64,000 nt of DNA from positions 2,681,379 to 2,745,378 of the forward strand of contig CP037918.1 in the NCBI GenBank assembly GCA_019356535.1. Direction: 5' to 3'. The translations under genes were made by a program, and so were the position numbers. The stretch is from Chromatiaceae bacterium (GTDB taxonomy: Bacteria > Pseudomonadota > Gammaproteobacteria > Chromatiales > Chromatiaceae). Below, piece by piece: positions 14,301 to 21,317 of the stretch (positions within the stretch are counted from its first letter, which is position 1; each line of letters opens with the position of its first letter). Under the pieces are notes generated by a model. The model saw only the letters and a list, made by a program, of their open reading frames with translations, made no database searches and was not told the origin of the DNA.

Positions 14301-15111
14301 TCACCCCCCCTTGCCCGGAGGGGAAACGGCGGTATTGCACGCTGGCTGGCAACCCTTTGCCACCAGGGACTGAGATGAAAGACTGGATCAGGCCGTTTTC
14401 CCAACGGTCATTTCCGGTATTGGCCTCCTTGCCAAACAAGGCGTTGTCACTATTGTAATCCAACCAGATCCGCCACCACTGTACATTGCGGAAATTCTTC
14501 TCGTCTCGGCCGAAGGTATTCTTGTCGCTATCGGTCCAGTTCGTGAGAATACTGTTTTCATTATCCGGGTGAACGTAAGGCCACGTGGCATTCGTGGTTA
14601 CGACACTGGTGGCCATCTCCAGACCAAAGGCCTGGCGGAAAGTGGCGAAGCCGAAGTTGATCCCATCGCTTACGTCGCTATCGAGCAGATTGTAGAGAGT
14701 CTGCTTGGCAATGTAGAACTTTGAGGTGGGTTGATCTCCCAGCAGGCGGTAAGGGGCCATCGTCCCCCGCCCGGTATCGGTAGTCGTTCCCTCGTCGTCG
14801 CACCCGTAATCATCGAATCGGGGGATATCGGGATAAAGTGGATCATCTTCATCCACAGCCAGAGGACAAGGCGAATTACCACTATCGACATCGACGAGGA
14901 GCTTGTTGGAATTGTCCCGGGTGTAACGGGGATAGTGAATATCGTCCATCTCCCGGTTCATGGAGAAACTGTTGCCCAGAATCACCATGAGGTTCGGAGC
15001 AACCGTTACGGTGTCGGCCCGCACGACGGGAATGCCCCACCAAGGGAATGGGTTGATCAGCGTTGCAATCAACCACAGGACCAGGATGCGGGGGCGACGA
15101 TTCGGGGTCAT
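11362..15111 (-). CDS. pilY1: type IV pilus tip/biogenesis protein PilY1
   Basis: This 1249-residue secreted protein belongs to the PilY1 family, which caps the pilus, controls extension and retraction and can act as an adhesin. The start at 15111 (MTPNRRPRILV) has AGGAGG 10 bases upstream and gives a signal peptide ending near VVRA; an ATG further out at 15174 would run into pilX and is less likely. The N-terminal half contains a von Willebrand A-like region (NLMVILGNSFSMN near the start, later NILLIIDGKEDG and QDLTNAMTAVFTSLQGTVVTA), and the C-terminal half is the PilY1 beta-propeller (LLLFSSDDGFLYAVDAKTG, TYLVGTADSGALHYVL). An Asp/Asn-rich stretch (DYNSNNSDGRP) may bind calcium. It follows pilX by 22 bp. 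Confidence 0.93.
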   Translation of the reverse strand: MTPNRRPRILVLWLIATLINPFPWWGIPVVRADTVTVAPNLMVILGNSFSMNREMDDIHYPRYTRDNSNKLLVDVDSGNSPCPLAVDEDDPLYPDIPRFDDYGCDDEGTTTDTGRGTMAPYRLLGDQPTSKFYIAKQTLYNLLDSDVSDGINFGFATFRQAFGLEMATSVVTTNATWPYVHPDNENSILTNWTDSDKNTFGRDEKNFRNVQWWRIWLDYNSDNALFGKEANTGNDRWENGLIQSFISVPGGKGLPASVQYRRFPSGQGGVTCGESTCGQRSRHYYQGMDLADYCRDSSSGTERCWFGSGGVDAGLQANYPRNPEDPPKHDLCYTFYNSQGNFFQSAWVADKDFRQVFADRWSPEVRTYIYLNHKNFDGNGNISSTAWVDTCFNGANREFRYAQSRISNQLKYPDGSKRFAYFSYIPDIFEGADPDTLNQPVGSFTGWSGAASYDFSTNTYSASYPAGVASAAATAMGSWRKSTADHMGVFLDLPDPNAGYTDQRNTIKEWVNPAHPQMDPSGEEYNPATQTLQTPSGEKRSISPSILPGGYKSTQSPIYDSLMDAAAYFRAYKTVDSYDACRSNNILLIIDGKEDGHYSYDGSGNKVFANPAAAARKLYNELNVKVHVVIISSNSGNIQQADAIAAAGGTGQAYHVSNAQDLTNAMTAVFTSLQGTVVTAGASVVPSVSGTNADLVYVPASDFTTGGRQGHLYAYHIAANGQIGDLQWDAAAPDLMTVALRTAHLQSNKTDGDICLFNDSDCVADSDLQATGGTPSASDIRSYTLDPNYNNGAYLSGRQSGSLVGTISTRAMKPLYVDRPRSERLADRPDFRGYVQANANWRPLLLFSSDDGFLYAVDAKTGALEWGWMPRPLLGELKNYAGFQQGKPMDGGLTLGYSKGDGNWKTYLVGTADSGALHYVLRIAPDNQTPVLNKRIAVDQQNGASSPHAASPALWNDSNGVGYAFYVTNPTTGNARVSRVRLHDGYLAPQVLPSKASSNVVVSDRLGAVLVGLYDGRIVTLDAANLGAPREITTATNGGALVGAVTWVGTGSLYDGTTYLWATTDANQIAVYRWEPQSSTWKIQWTTKAGGPSTNGYDYNSNNSDGRPVEYTSDPGSNGAGPRWLPADARITDASVIDSANGVLLVPGSQSQNQQLSCGSGNAKLYLFRLSDGKFPTRAYTDTGQEIVTDDVEVGEGEAYTPTITRRRDGTRLIIPAAQQNTEGEAKPAHALVGAAPSGRRVSWREIIF

Positions 15112-15133
15112 GGCCAACGGTCCTCCTAAAAAT

Positions 15134-15613
15134 TCAAGGGCGACGCACGACACTTTGCAGAACCACCAAAGCACCGGGTTGACCTTTGCGCTGGGCGGCG
15201 ACGCTGACTCTCAGGCTGTGAATACCGGCCGGTTTGCCCAGGTATTCGATGAGATAACGGCTTTCATAGGCGGCATTGAGGGGGGAGGGTGACCATTCCG
15301 ACCAGGCAGAATAGCTGGAATCGCGGTAACGCGGCGTTCTCGCCTGGAGATCGGGTTCGGCACAAATCCCATTGGTGCACCCATTAGCGGGAATGTTGAG
15401 GTCGATGTCCATCGCCCTTACCACCGCCTCGGCACTGCGCAGCTGCGCCTCGGCGATCTGGAAAGTTTTTTCACGCTCGAAAAAATTCCCCGCCATCTTC
15501 TCCTCCAACACGCTCCCCTGCATGGCGGAAACCCCCAGCAAAGTCATCACCAGCAGCAACAGCAGGCTAACGATGAGAGCAGCGCCGGTTTGATGATTGA
15601 GCGATGCTTTCAT
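15134..15613 (-). CDS. pilX: type IV pilus minor pilin PilX
   Basis: A 159-residue PilX-type minor pilin. The start at 15613 (MKASLNHQTG) has an AGGAG sequence about six bases upstream; a longer frame reaching 15850 lies inside pilW and is not used. The leader ends in G10 and is followed by AALIVSLLLLLVMTLLGVSAMQ, lacking glutamate 5, as PilX proteins of this family do. The stretch EKMAGNFFEREKTFQIAEAQLRSAE is typical of the family and forms the end of the long helix. It lies 10 bp after pilW. With FimT, PilV, PilW and PilE it should form the priming complex under PilY1 at the pilus tip. Confidence 0.92.
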   Translation of the reverse strand: MKASLNHQTGAALIVSLLLLLVMTLLGVSAMQGSVLEEKMAGNFFEREKTFQIAEAQLRSAEAVVRAMDIDLNIPANGCTNGICAEPDLQARTPRYRDSSYSAWSEWSPSPLNAAYESRYLIEYLGKPAGIHSLRVSVAAQRKGQPGALVVLQSVVRRP

Positions 15614-15623
15614 CCGTGACTCC

Positions 15624-16742
15624 TCATGGCAGAAGGTTGCGCAGGCCGATGGTGGTGGTGTAGACCCGCCGCAGACGGCGATCGGTAGAGGTAAGCTCAG
15701 CACCGTTGAAGCTATAAGTTTGCGGAGCGGTTGTAATGTTGTCCTCGATCGACTGTAATAACAGGCTGATGCGCATACTGACAGCCTGACTCCAATCGGT
15801 AACCTGATCGGCGGGAACGAACCGATTGGCGGTACCGTCACTATCGGCATCTATGCCGTAAAGTACCTGCATATTCTCCACTCCTTCGATCAGTTCTTCC
15901 GCAGCTGCATTGCCATCCTTGCGATACAAGGCCGGAATGCCGGCTGGATTGGTACGCACGTAAAAGGTACGGGTTACGACTTTGAATAACTCACCCGTGC
16001 CGGCGTAACAGGCACCCAGATCCTTGGTGGCATTTCCGGGACCGATAGAGTGTTCATTTTGGGAGTCGTTGTCACCTTCGGAGTCGTTGTCACCTTCGGA
16101 GTCGTTGTCGCCTTCGGAGTCGTTGTCGCTCTCGGAGCTACCGCAGCTACGATCATCCGTGACGTCGCTATTATCGGAGCTGTCATGGATCACCACATTG
16201 GAACTGCCATCCACGCCAGTGACTTGGAATATGGAAACATAGGCGCAGTTGCTGGCGGCAACGATATCACCATCAGAGAAATATGACGCGTTAACAACTT
16301 TTACTTTGTTGTTTTTTGGCTGCTTTATGATGGCCACACCTTCTCCAAAGCTCCCCCGTATGGTCACAATATCGCTCCCCTTCACGGGACTGGTTATGCT
16401 GTCATCTACGGGTGGATTCCAGCCGGTATCACCGGTAGCTTCGAATCCCTGAATAGCGGTGCCATAGTCATAAAGGAAGGATGAGGTATCGTTCAACGTA
16501 TTGGTCAGTATGGCGGTTGGACCGGCACACGCCAGATATCCGGCCATACGCATGTCGCGGGACAGTACTTCCAAGGCAATCCGCGCATTTTCCTGAATCC
16601 TGGCCACCGCCTCGTTGATCCGGTAGGTCTGCTTGTTGGCCACGAAGATCTGGATAACGCCGGCCATCATGATCAGCCCCGCTACCAGGGCCACCATGAT
16701 CTCGACCAAGGAAATGCCGCGCTGCTTGTCATTGCTGTTCAT
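15624..16742 (-). CDS. pilW: type IV pilus minor pilin PilW with acidic repeat insert
   Basis: A 372-residue PilW-type minor pilin. The leader MNSNDKQRG is followed by ISLVEIMVALVAGLIMMAGV with glutamate 5. The family segment RINEAVARIQENARIALEVLSRDMRMAGY is intact, and the C-terminal part NMQVLYGIDADSDGTANRFV is conserved. Residues about 203-227 are an in-frame tandem repeat of the hexapeptide DNDSEG, encoded by four 18 bp units, inside an Asp/Ser-rich low-complexity stretch that starts near HDSSDNSD. This insert is unlike the flanking conserved sequence. The start codon overlaps the pilV stop as ATGA. Confidence 0.92.
   Translation of the reverse strand: MNSNDKQRGISLVEIMVALVAGLIMMAGVIQIFVANKQTYRINEAVARIQENARIALEVLSRDMRMAGYLACAGPTAILTNTLNDTSSFLYDYGTAIQGFEATGDTGWNPPVDDSITSPVKGSDIVTIRGSFGEGVAIIKQPKNNKVKVVNASYFSDGDIVAASNCAYVSIFQVTGVDGSSNVVIHDSSDNSDVTDDRSCGSSESDNDSEGDNDSEGDNDSEGDNDSQNEHSIGPGNATKDLGACYAGTGELFKVVTRTFYVRTNPAGIPALYRKDGNAAAEELIEGVENMQVLYGIDADSDGTANRFVPADQVTDWSQAVSMRISLLLQSIEDNITTAPQTYSFNGAELTSTDRRLRRVYTTTIGLRNLLP
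16063..16134 (-). repeat. 18 bp x 4 tandem repeat within pilW
   Basis: Four consecutive 18 bp units begin at 16063, 16081, 16099 and 16117. The first two are identical (gagtcgttgtcaccttcg on the plus strand); the third has one change and the fourth two more. Each unit encodes six residues, so copy-number changes would keep pilW in frame while changing the length of its acidic insert. Confidence 0.95.
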
Positions 16743-17302
16743 GGTTGGAAGGTAGTCACAAAACGTCTGGCTACAGGTGTGCCGGTCTTCTCGTTCAGTT
16801 CCGTCCACCAGATCTTGACGGCGTAGACGCTACCCGCACCATCACAGGCGTATTCCTCGGGGTCTATCCTGCCATTGTTGTTGTCATCTTTCCCGTCGTC
16901 CGGAGTGGCGTCCAGGCAGACGGTGCCGGTGCCATCCGGCAGACCGGTGCCATCCGGTTTGGCCGCCAGAGCTTCCCGCCACTTCTTCAAGTCGAACCGA
17001 GCCATCTCCGCTGGATCACAGTCGGTTACGGCCGAACCATTCCATTCGCATATGATGTTGTCGGTGAGATCGTCAGCGGGGGGATCGACATAGTTGCCAT
17101 TGGCATCGACAAAGGCCGCCCGGTTGGAGCGCATCCGGTCGGCGATGTCATAGGCGAGCAGGCTGGCCCGGGTGCGCAGGTCGGCGCCATGATTGGCATG
17201 GAGACCGAGGGTCTGCAGCTTGGCCAGGCCCAACAGGCCGATGGACAACACCAGCACGGCAACAAGAACTTCGATGAGGGTGAAGCCGGCTTCGGTCCTC
17301 AT
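16739..17302 (-). CDS. pilV: type IV pilus minor pilin PilV
   Basis: A 187-residue PilV-type minor pilin. The leader MRTEAG is followed by FTLIEVLVAVLVLSIGLLGLAKLQ, with glutamate 5 and the family's typical LLGLAKLQ ending, then ASLLAYDIADRMRSNRAAF, characteristic of PilV. Residues 139-150 (DDNNNGRIDPEE) match a canonical 12-residue EF-hand loop. The start overlaps the fimT stop and the stop overlaps the pilW start, both as ATGA, so translation is likely coupled. Confidence 0.92.
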   Translation of the reverse strand: MRTEAGFTLIEVLVAVLVLSIGLLGLAKLQTLGLHANHGADLRTRASLLAYDIADRMRSNRAAFVDANGNYVDPPADDLTDNIICEWNGSAVTDCDPAEMARFDLKKWREALAAKPDGTGLPDGTGTVCLDATPDDGKDDNNNGRIDPEEYACDGAGSVYAVKIWWTELNEKTGTPVARRFVTTFQP

Positions 17303-17835
17303 GGGCAGGTCACCCCGGTCTTCAGGCGCAGCCTTCCCGTGGAAGACAACACGATTTCCTTGCCCACCTTGCCGCTGCGGTCATCGCAGATTTTGATGGT
17401 GCCCGCCTGAAAACCGCCGCCGGTCAACTGGCTGCGACCGCTGGCGACATAGGAAATGTAGTTTGCAACATTGGCGTTTCCGGTCATGGTGACCTGACCG
17501 GAAATGGCTTCATGGGCACGAAGCAGGGTTTCCGTTCCGCTGTCGTAGGCGGCATCGTTGTTTTCATCAGTAAACACGATCCATCCCTGCTCCCAGTTGC
17601 CACGAGTCGCGCAACGGGCTCCTGCGCTCTTGCATACCGTGACCCGGACACCGCGTTTGATCGCTTCGCTGCGGGCCAGGGTGAGCACGTTGACCAGTTC
17701 GTTGGTGACTGCGGTCAGGCGGTTGTTCTTGATTACTTCCTTGAAACTCGGCACCCCCAGGGTCAGGACGATGGCCATCATGGCTACCGTGACCAGCAGT
17801 TCGATGAGAGTGAATCCGGGGGCGGCGATGCGCAT
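17299..17835 (-). CDS. fimT: GspH/FimT-family pseudopilin
   Basis: A 178-residue prepilin. The start at 17835 gives the leader MRIAAPG followed by FTLIELLVTVAMMAIVLTLGVPSF; a longer frame to 17889 adds a non-family N-terminus. The GspH/FimT signature is clear: NNRLTAVTNELVNVLTLARSEAIKRGVRVTVCKS, then WEQGWIVFTDENNDAAYD, where the Asp/Asn-rich loop at residues 90-102 may bind calcium. It is first in the fimT-pilV-pilW-pilX-pilY1-orf-pilE operon, so its 204 bp upstream spacer should hold the promoter. Confidence 0.9.
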   Translation of the reverse strand: MRIAAPGFTLIELLVTVAMMAIVLTLGVPSFKEVIKNNRLTAVTNELVNVLTLARSEAIKRGVRVTVCKSAGARCATRGNWEQGWIVFTDENNDAAYDSGTETLLRAHEAISGQVTMTGNANVANYISYVASGRSQLTGGGFQAGTIKICDDRSGKVGKEIVLSSTGRLRLKTGVTCP

Positions 17836-18039
17836 GGGGAATTCCCCGCAGTTACACTTCCATGTACGCCGGAATCCAGTCATAGTCAATTATGTCAACG
17901 TGTCCATGCTTGATTTACAGAATCATAACTGCAACGCATGCGAGAGAGAGTTGATCAGCGTCATTGTCAATGATTTCAGCGTATCGGTGAAGAAGCTCTC
18001 CGGTCGCTTTCCTTCAGCCGGGGACGGGGCTCCTGCCGG

Positions 18040-19611
18040 TCATCGAGGAACCCGTTGCATCTGCTCACGGATGGAGGCGAAGGTTCGCGGCCAGACGCCG
18101 CCACGGGCAATGGCGGCGGGCAGGCGCGAGCGCGCGGCCACCGCGGCTTCGCGGGAGGGATAGCTGCCGGCGACCAGCGAATACCAGGGGCGACCGTCGA
18201 GCTTGCGCTCGAACACCGCATGGGGCAGCGCGATGTGATGCCGCCGCAGGAAGGCATCGATGGAGGCGCGTTCACGCGAACCCACCAGTTGCAGGGTCCA
18301 GTGATCGGGACGCTGGGCCAGCAACCAGGCACGGCCGGTGCGCGGCGCCTTGCGAGCCGGCGGGCGAGGCGATGCGTCCGCTGACTTCACTTCCGCCTCA
18401 GGTGCCGGTGAAGCGCTGGAGGTGACCGGCACCGGCTTCGCCGCTGCTGCCGGCACTGCACTCGCCGGGGCATTGGCGGCCTGTTCTTGCACAGGTGCAG
18501 CGACCGATTGTTCGGGTGCCGGCTTGCTCGACTCGTCGCTCGCCGCAGCGAGCGCAGCGGCAGCCGGCTGCTCCGTGGCCGTCACCGCGGCTTGCGCGGA
18601 CGGGGCCTCGGTTGGCGGTTGCGCAGCAGCGCGAATGGCTTCGTCGATGATGGCATCGAGAATCGGGTCATTGTCCTCTGCCTTGACGTTCGCAGCGTCT
18701 GGCCTCGCCTGCGGCACCGATACGGAGGGCGCCGCAGCGGCCGCTGTCATATCGCTTGCAGTGGCAACGGGCGCGACCGCTTCGCCGACACCCTGGGGCT
18801 GGCCGACTTCACGCGCCTCGGCGACAGGTGGCACAGACCGCTCCGGTGTAACCACGCTTTCCGGAACGGCAGTTGGCGACGAGGTGTCTGGGGCCGGCTC
18901 GAACCAGGCATTGATACGCTCCTGGTAGATCCAGGTCAGGCCCAGCAACACCAGCGCCCCCAGCGCGGCAGCGATCCACGGCCAGGGCCGACCACTCCGA
19001 TCCCGCGCTCCCCCACCCGGCCCCGACAAGCCGTCCAGGGCGTCGAGCAGGGGACCGGGTTGCCCGCCCGCGGCACGGTGCAGTGCGCGAACCACCGAGT
19101 CGTCGAGGGCCGCACCTGCCCGCTGCTGGAGAAAGGCCCGGGTTTCGGCCTCGCTGAACGGGGGCAGATCAACGAACTGGATCTCCCAGTCTCCCGCCGC
19201 TTGTGCCAGTTCGCCCGAGCCCGCCAGCAGCAGGCGCACGCCGACACCGGCGAGATCGAGCAGGTCGGCGATATCGCTCAGCCCCAGGGCCTGGGCATCG
19301 TCCACCAGGAGCAACAGCGGGCGGTCGTCTTGCCGATCCATGACAACAGCCGGCCAGCCGGCATCCACGGCATCGAGCCCCAGCGCCTCGGCGAGCTGGT
19401 CACGCAGGGCGAAGGCCCCCCCGGCAACCAGTGGCACCACCTGATACTCCGCCGTCAGGCTCTTTTGCAGCTCGGTCAGGAAGCGGGTCTTGCCGGCCCC
19501 GGAAGGGGCTCGCAGGTAGGGTGTGGCCTCGGCATTGGCGACCAGATGCACGAGCAATTGCATGCGCTCGCGCCGCAGGGGGGTGTCGAAATAGTCGCTG
19601 ACCTCAGTCAT
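18040..19611 (-). CDS. damX: DamX-like AAA ATPase / SPOR-domain membrane protein
   Basis: A 523-residue inner-membrane protein. The N-terminal AAA-type ATPase half has a Walker A (APSGAGKTR, near residue 40) and a Walker B ([11 protein letters not shown]). One membrane segment ([18 protein letters not shown]) follows, then about 180 residues of Ala/Pro/Glu-rich low-complexity linker and a C-terminal SPOR domain ([18 protein letters not shown] ... [15 protein letters not shown]), which binds denuded septal peptidoglycan. The start at 19611 ([17 protein letters not shown]) lies inside the end of aroB, an 8 bp overlap. The aroK-aroB-damX order is standard in gammaproteobacteria, where DamX acts in cell division. 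Confidence 0.9.
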   Translation of the reverse strand: MTEVSDYFDTPLRRERMQLLVHLVANAEATPYLRAPSGAGKTRFLTELQKSLTAEYQVVPLVAGGAFALRDQLAEALGLDAVDAGWPAVVMDRQDDRPLLLLVDDAQALGLSDIADLLDLAGVGVRLLLAGSGELAQAAGDWEIQFVDLPPFSEAETRAFLQQRAGAALDDSVVRALHRAAGGQPGPLLDALDGLSGPGGGARDRSGRPWPWIAAALGALVLLGLTWIYQERINAWFEPAPDTSSPTAVPESVVTPERSVPPVAEAREVGQPQGVGEAVAPVATASDMTAAAAAPSVSVPQARPDAANVKAEDNDPILDAIIDEAIRAAAQPPTEAPSAQAAVTATEQPAAAALAAASDESSKPAPEQSVAAPVQEQAANAPASAVPAAAAKPVPVTSSASPAPEAEVKSADASPRPPARKAPRTGRAWLLAQRPDHWTLQLVGSRERASIDAFLRRHHIALPHAVFERKLDGRPWYSLVAGSYPSREAAVAARSRLPAAIARGGVWPRTFASIREQMQRVPR

Positions 19612-20695
19612 GGACGAAGGAGTACAGGGTGGCGTCGAGTACTGCCGGTGGGAAATCGGCAGTAACCAGCGCACCCCCTATGCCCTTGAGCAGGACCAAG
19701 CGTAGCTTTCCGCCAAGCACCTTCTTGTCCACCGCCATCAGCTCGCGGAAGCGATCCGGCCCCAAGGTTTCCGGAGGCCGATTCGGCAGGCGCGCCAATT
19801 CGAGCACGCGGTCGATGCGCTCGCGGTCGCGCTCGTCCAACCACCCGAGACGACGCGACATCTCGGCCGCCATGGCCATGCCTGCGCCGACTGCCTCGCC
19901 ATGCAGCCACTCGCCATAGCCCATGCCGGTCTCGATGGCATGCCCAAAGGTATGACCCAGGTTGAGCAGGGCGCGCTGCCCGGCCTCACGCTCATCGGCG
20001 GCGACGATCGCCGCCTTGTCGGCGCAGGAGCGTTCTATGGCCTCGCCGAGCAGCGCCTTGTCGCGCGCCATGAGCGCTGGCAGGTGCTGCTCAAGCCAGG
20101 CGAAGAAATCGGCATCGTTGATCAATCCATACTTGATGACTTCGGCCAGGCCGGCAGACAGCTCACGATCCGGCAGGGTATCGAGCGTCGCGGTATCGGC
20201 GATCACCGCACGTGGCTGGTGGAAGGCGCCGATCATGTTCTTGCCCAACGGGTGATTGACGCCGGTCTTGCCGCCGACCGACGAATCGACCTGTGAGAGC
20301 AGGGTAGTGGGCACCTGAATGAAGTCCACGCCGCGCTGGTAGGTGGCCGCGGCGAAGCCCGTCATGTCTCCCACTACACCGCCACCGAGGGCGACCAGGG
20401 TGCAGCTGCGATCAAAACGCGCCTCGAGCAGGGCGGTATAGATGCGGTCAAGGATATCGAGGTTCTTGTACTGTTCGCCGTCGGGCAGGATGACCGTGGC
20501 CGTCTGGAAACCTTCGAGCGCCGGCATCAGACGCTCCAGGTACAGAGGCGCAACCGTCTCGTTGCTGACCACCATGACCTGGCTCCCCCGAACATGGGGC
20601 GTCAGATAGCGCGGATCGCCGATAAGGCCTTCCCCGATATGGATGGGGTAGGCACGTTCGCCCAGATCGACTTGCAGGTTGCGTACGGCCGACAT
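19604..20695 (-). CDS. aroB: 3-dehydroquinate synthase
   Basis: This 363-residue NAD- and metal-dependent enzyme converts DAHP to 3-dehydroquinate, the second shikimate step. The glycine-rich segment [21 protein letters not shown] with following [25 protein letters not shown] is diagnostic. Metal ligands are expected at the glutamate in the [12 protein letters not shown] segment and at the histidines of [12 protein letters not shown] and [11 protein letters not shown]. Length is normal. It lies 36 bp downstream of aroK and overlaps damX. Confidence 0.97.
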   Translation of the reverse strand: MSAVRNLQVDLGERAYPIHIGEGLIGDPRYLTPHVRGSQVMVVSNETVAPLYLERLMPALEGFQTATVILPDGEQYKNLDILDRIYTALLEARFDRSCTLVALGGGVVGDMTGFAAATYQRGVDFIQVPTTLLSQVDSSVGGKTGVNHPLGKNMIGAFHQPRAVIADTATLDTLPDRELSAGLAEVIKYGLINDADFFAWLEQHLPALMARDKALLGEAIERSCADKAAIVAADEREAGQRALLNLGHTFGHAIETGMGYGEWLHGEAVGAGMAMAAEMSRRLGWLDERDRERIDRVLELARLPNRPPETLGPDRFRELMAVDKKVLGGKLRLVLLKGIGGALVTADFPPAVLDATLYSFVHD

Positions 20696-20731
20696 GCTCG
20701 CAGGCTCTCCTCGGTGCAGCCACCTGGCGGC

Positions 20732-21244
20732 TCAGGTCACCAGGTCGATGATCTCGCGGGCGACCGCCCCCGCCGAACGCCCCTCGGTGGACACCGTGTA
20801 GTCAGCAGTCTCCCGGTACAGGGGTTCACGTTCGGCCATCAGTTCGCGCAGGCGACCCAGCGGATCCTCGGTCTGGATCAGGGGGCGCTTGCGATCGCGA
20901 TAGGTGCGGTCGTACTGCTGTTCGGGCGAGCAGGCCAGGTAGACCACAATGCCACGCGCCGACAGGCGGTCCCGGTTGGCCGGTCGCAGCACCGCACCGC
21001 CACCCGTGGCCAGCACCTGCTGATCAATACGGGTGAGATCGTCGATCACCCGTTGTTCGCGGTCACGAAAACCTTCCTCACCCTCGTATTCGAAGATGGT
21101 TGCGATGTCCACGCCGGTACGGCGCTGAATCTCCTGGTCCGTGTCCATGAAGTTCAGGCCGAGCTGCGAGGCCAGCGTCTTGCCAACAGTGGTCTTGCCC
21201 GCCCCCATGGGGCCGATGAGAAAGATACGGTTCGGTCTTGCCAT
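20732..21244 (-). CDS. aroK: shikimate kinase
   Basis: This 170-residue cytoplasmic kinase phosphorylates shikimate at O3. The P-loop reads GPMGAGKTTVGK (near residues 11-22), followed by DTDQEIQRRTGVDIATIFE (shikimate-binding aspartate), the FRDRE motif and the GGGAVLR glycine triplet. It lies 73 bp downstream of pilQ and just before aroB, the usual pilQ-aroK-aroB arrangement. Confidence 0.97.
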   Translation of the reverse strand: MARPNRIFLIGPMGAGKTTVGKTLASQLGLNFMDTDQEIQRRTGVDIATIFEYEGEEGFRDREQRVIDDLTRIDQQVLATGGGAVLRPANRDRLSARGIVVYLACSPEQQYDRTYRDRKRPLIQTEDPLGRLRELMAEREPLYRETADYTVSTEGRSAGAVAREIIDLVT

Positions 21245-21317
21245 CAGACAGATATGCCAGAAACGGACCGCGCAGGCAAGCGTGAAGCCGCCCGCACGGC
21301 CCGTCGGAACATGAAGA

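Noticed and set aside
17836..18039. Sigma54-type promoter before fimT
   Set aside because: A TTGCA is present near gcatgcgttgcag, but the upstream GGC part of the -24 element is absent.
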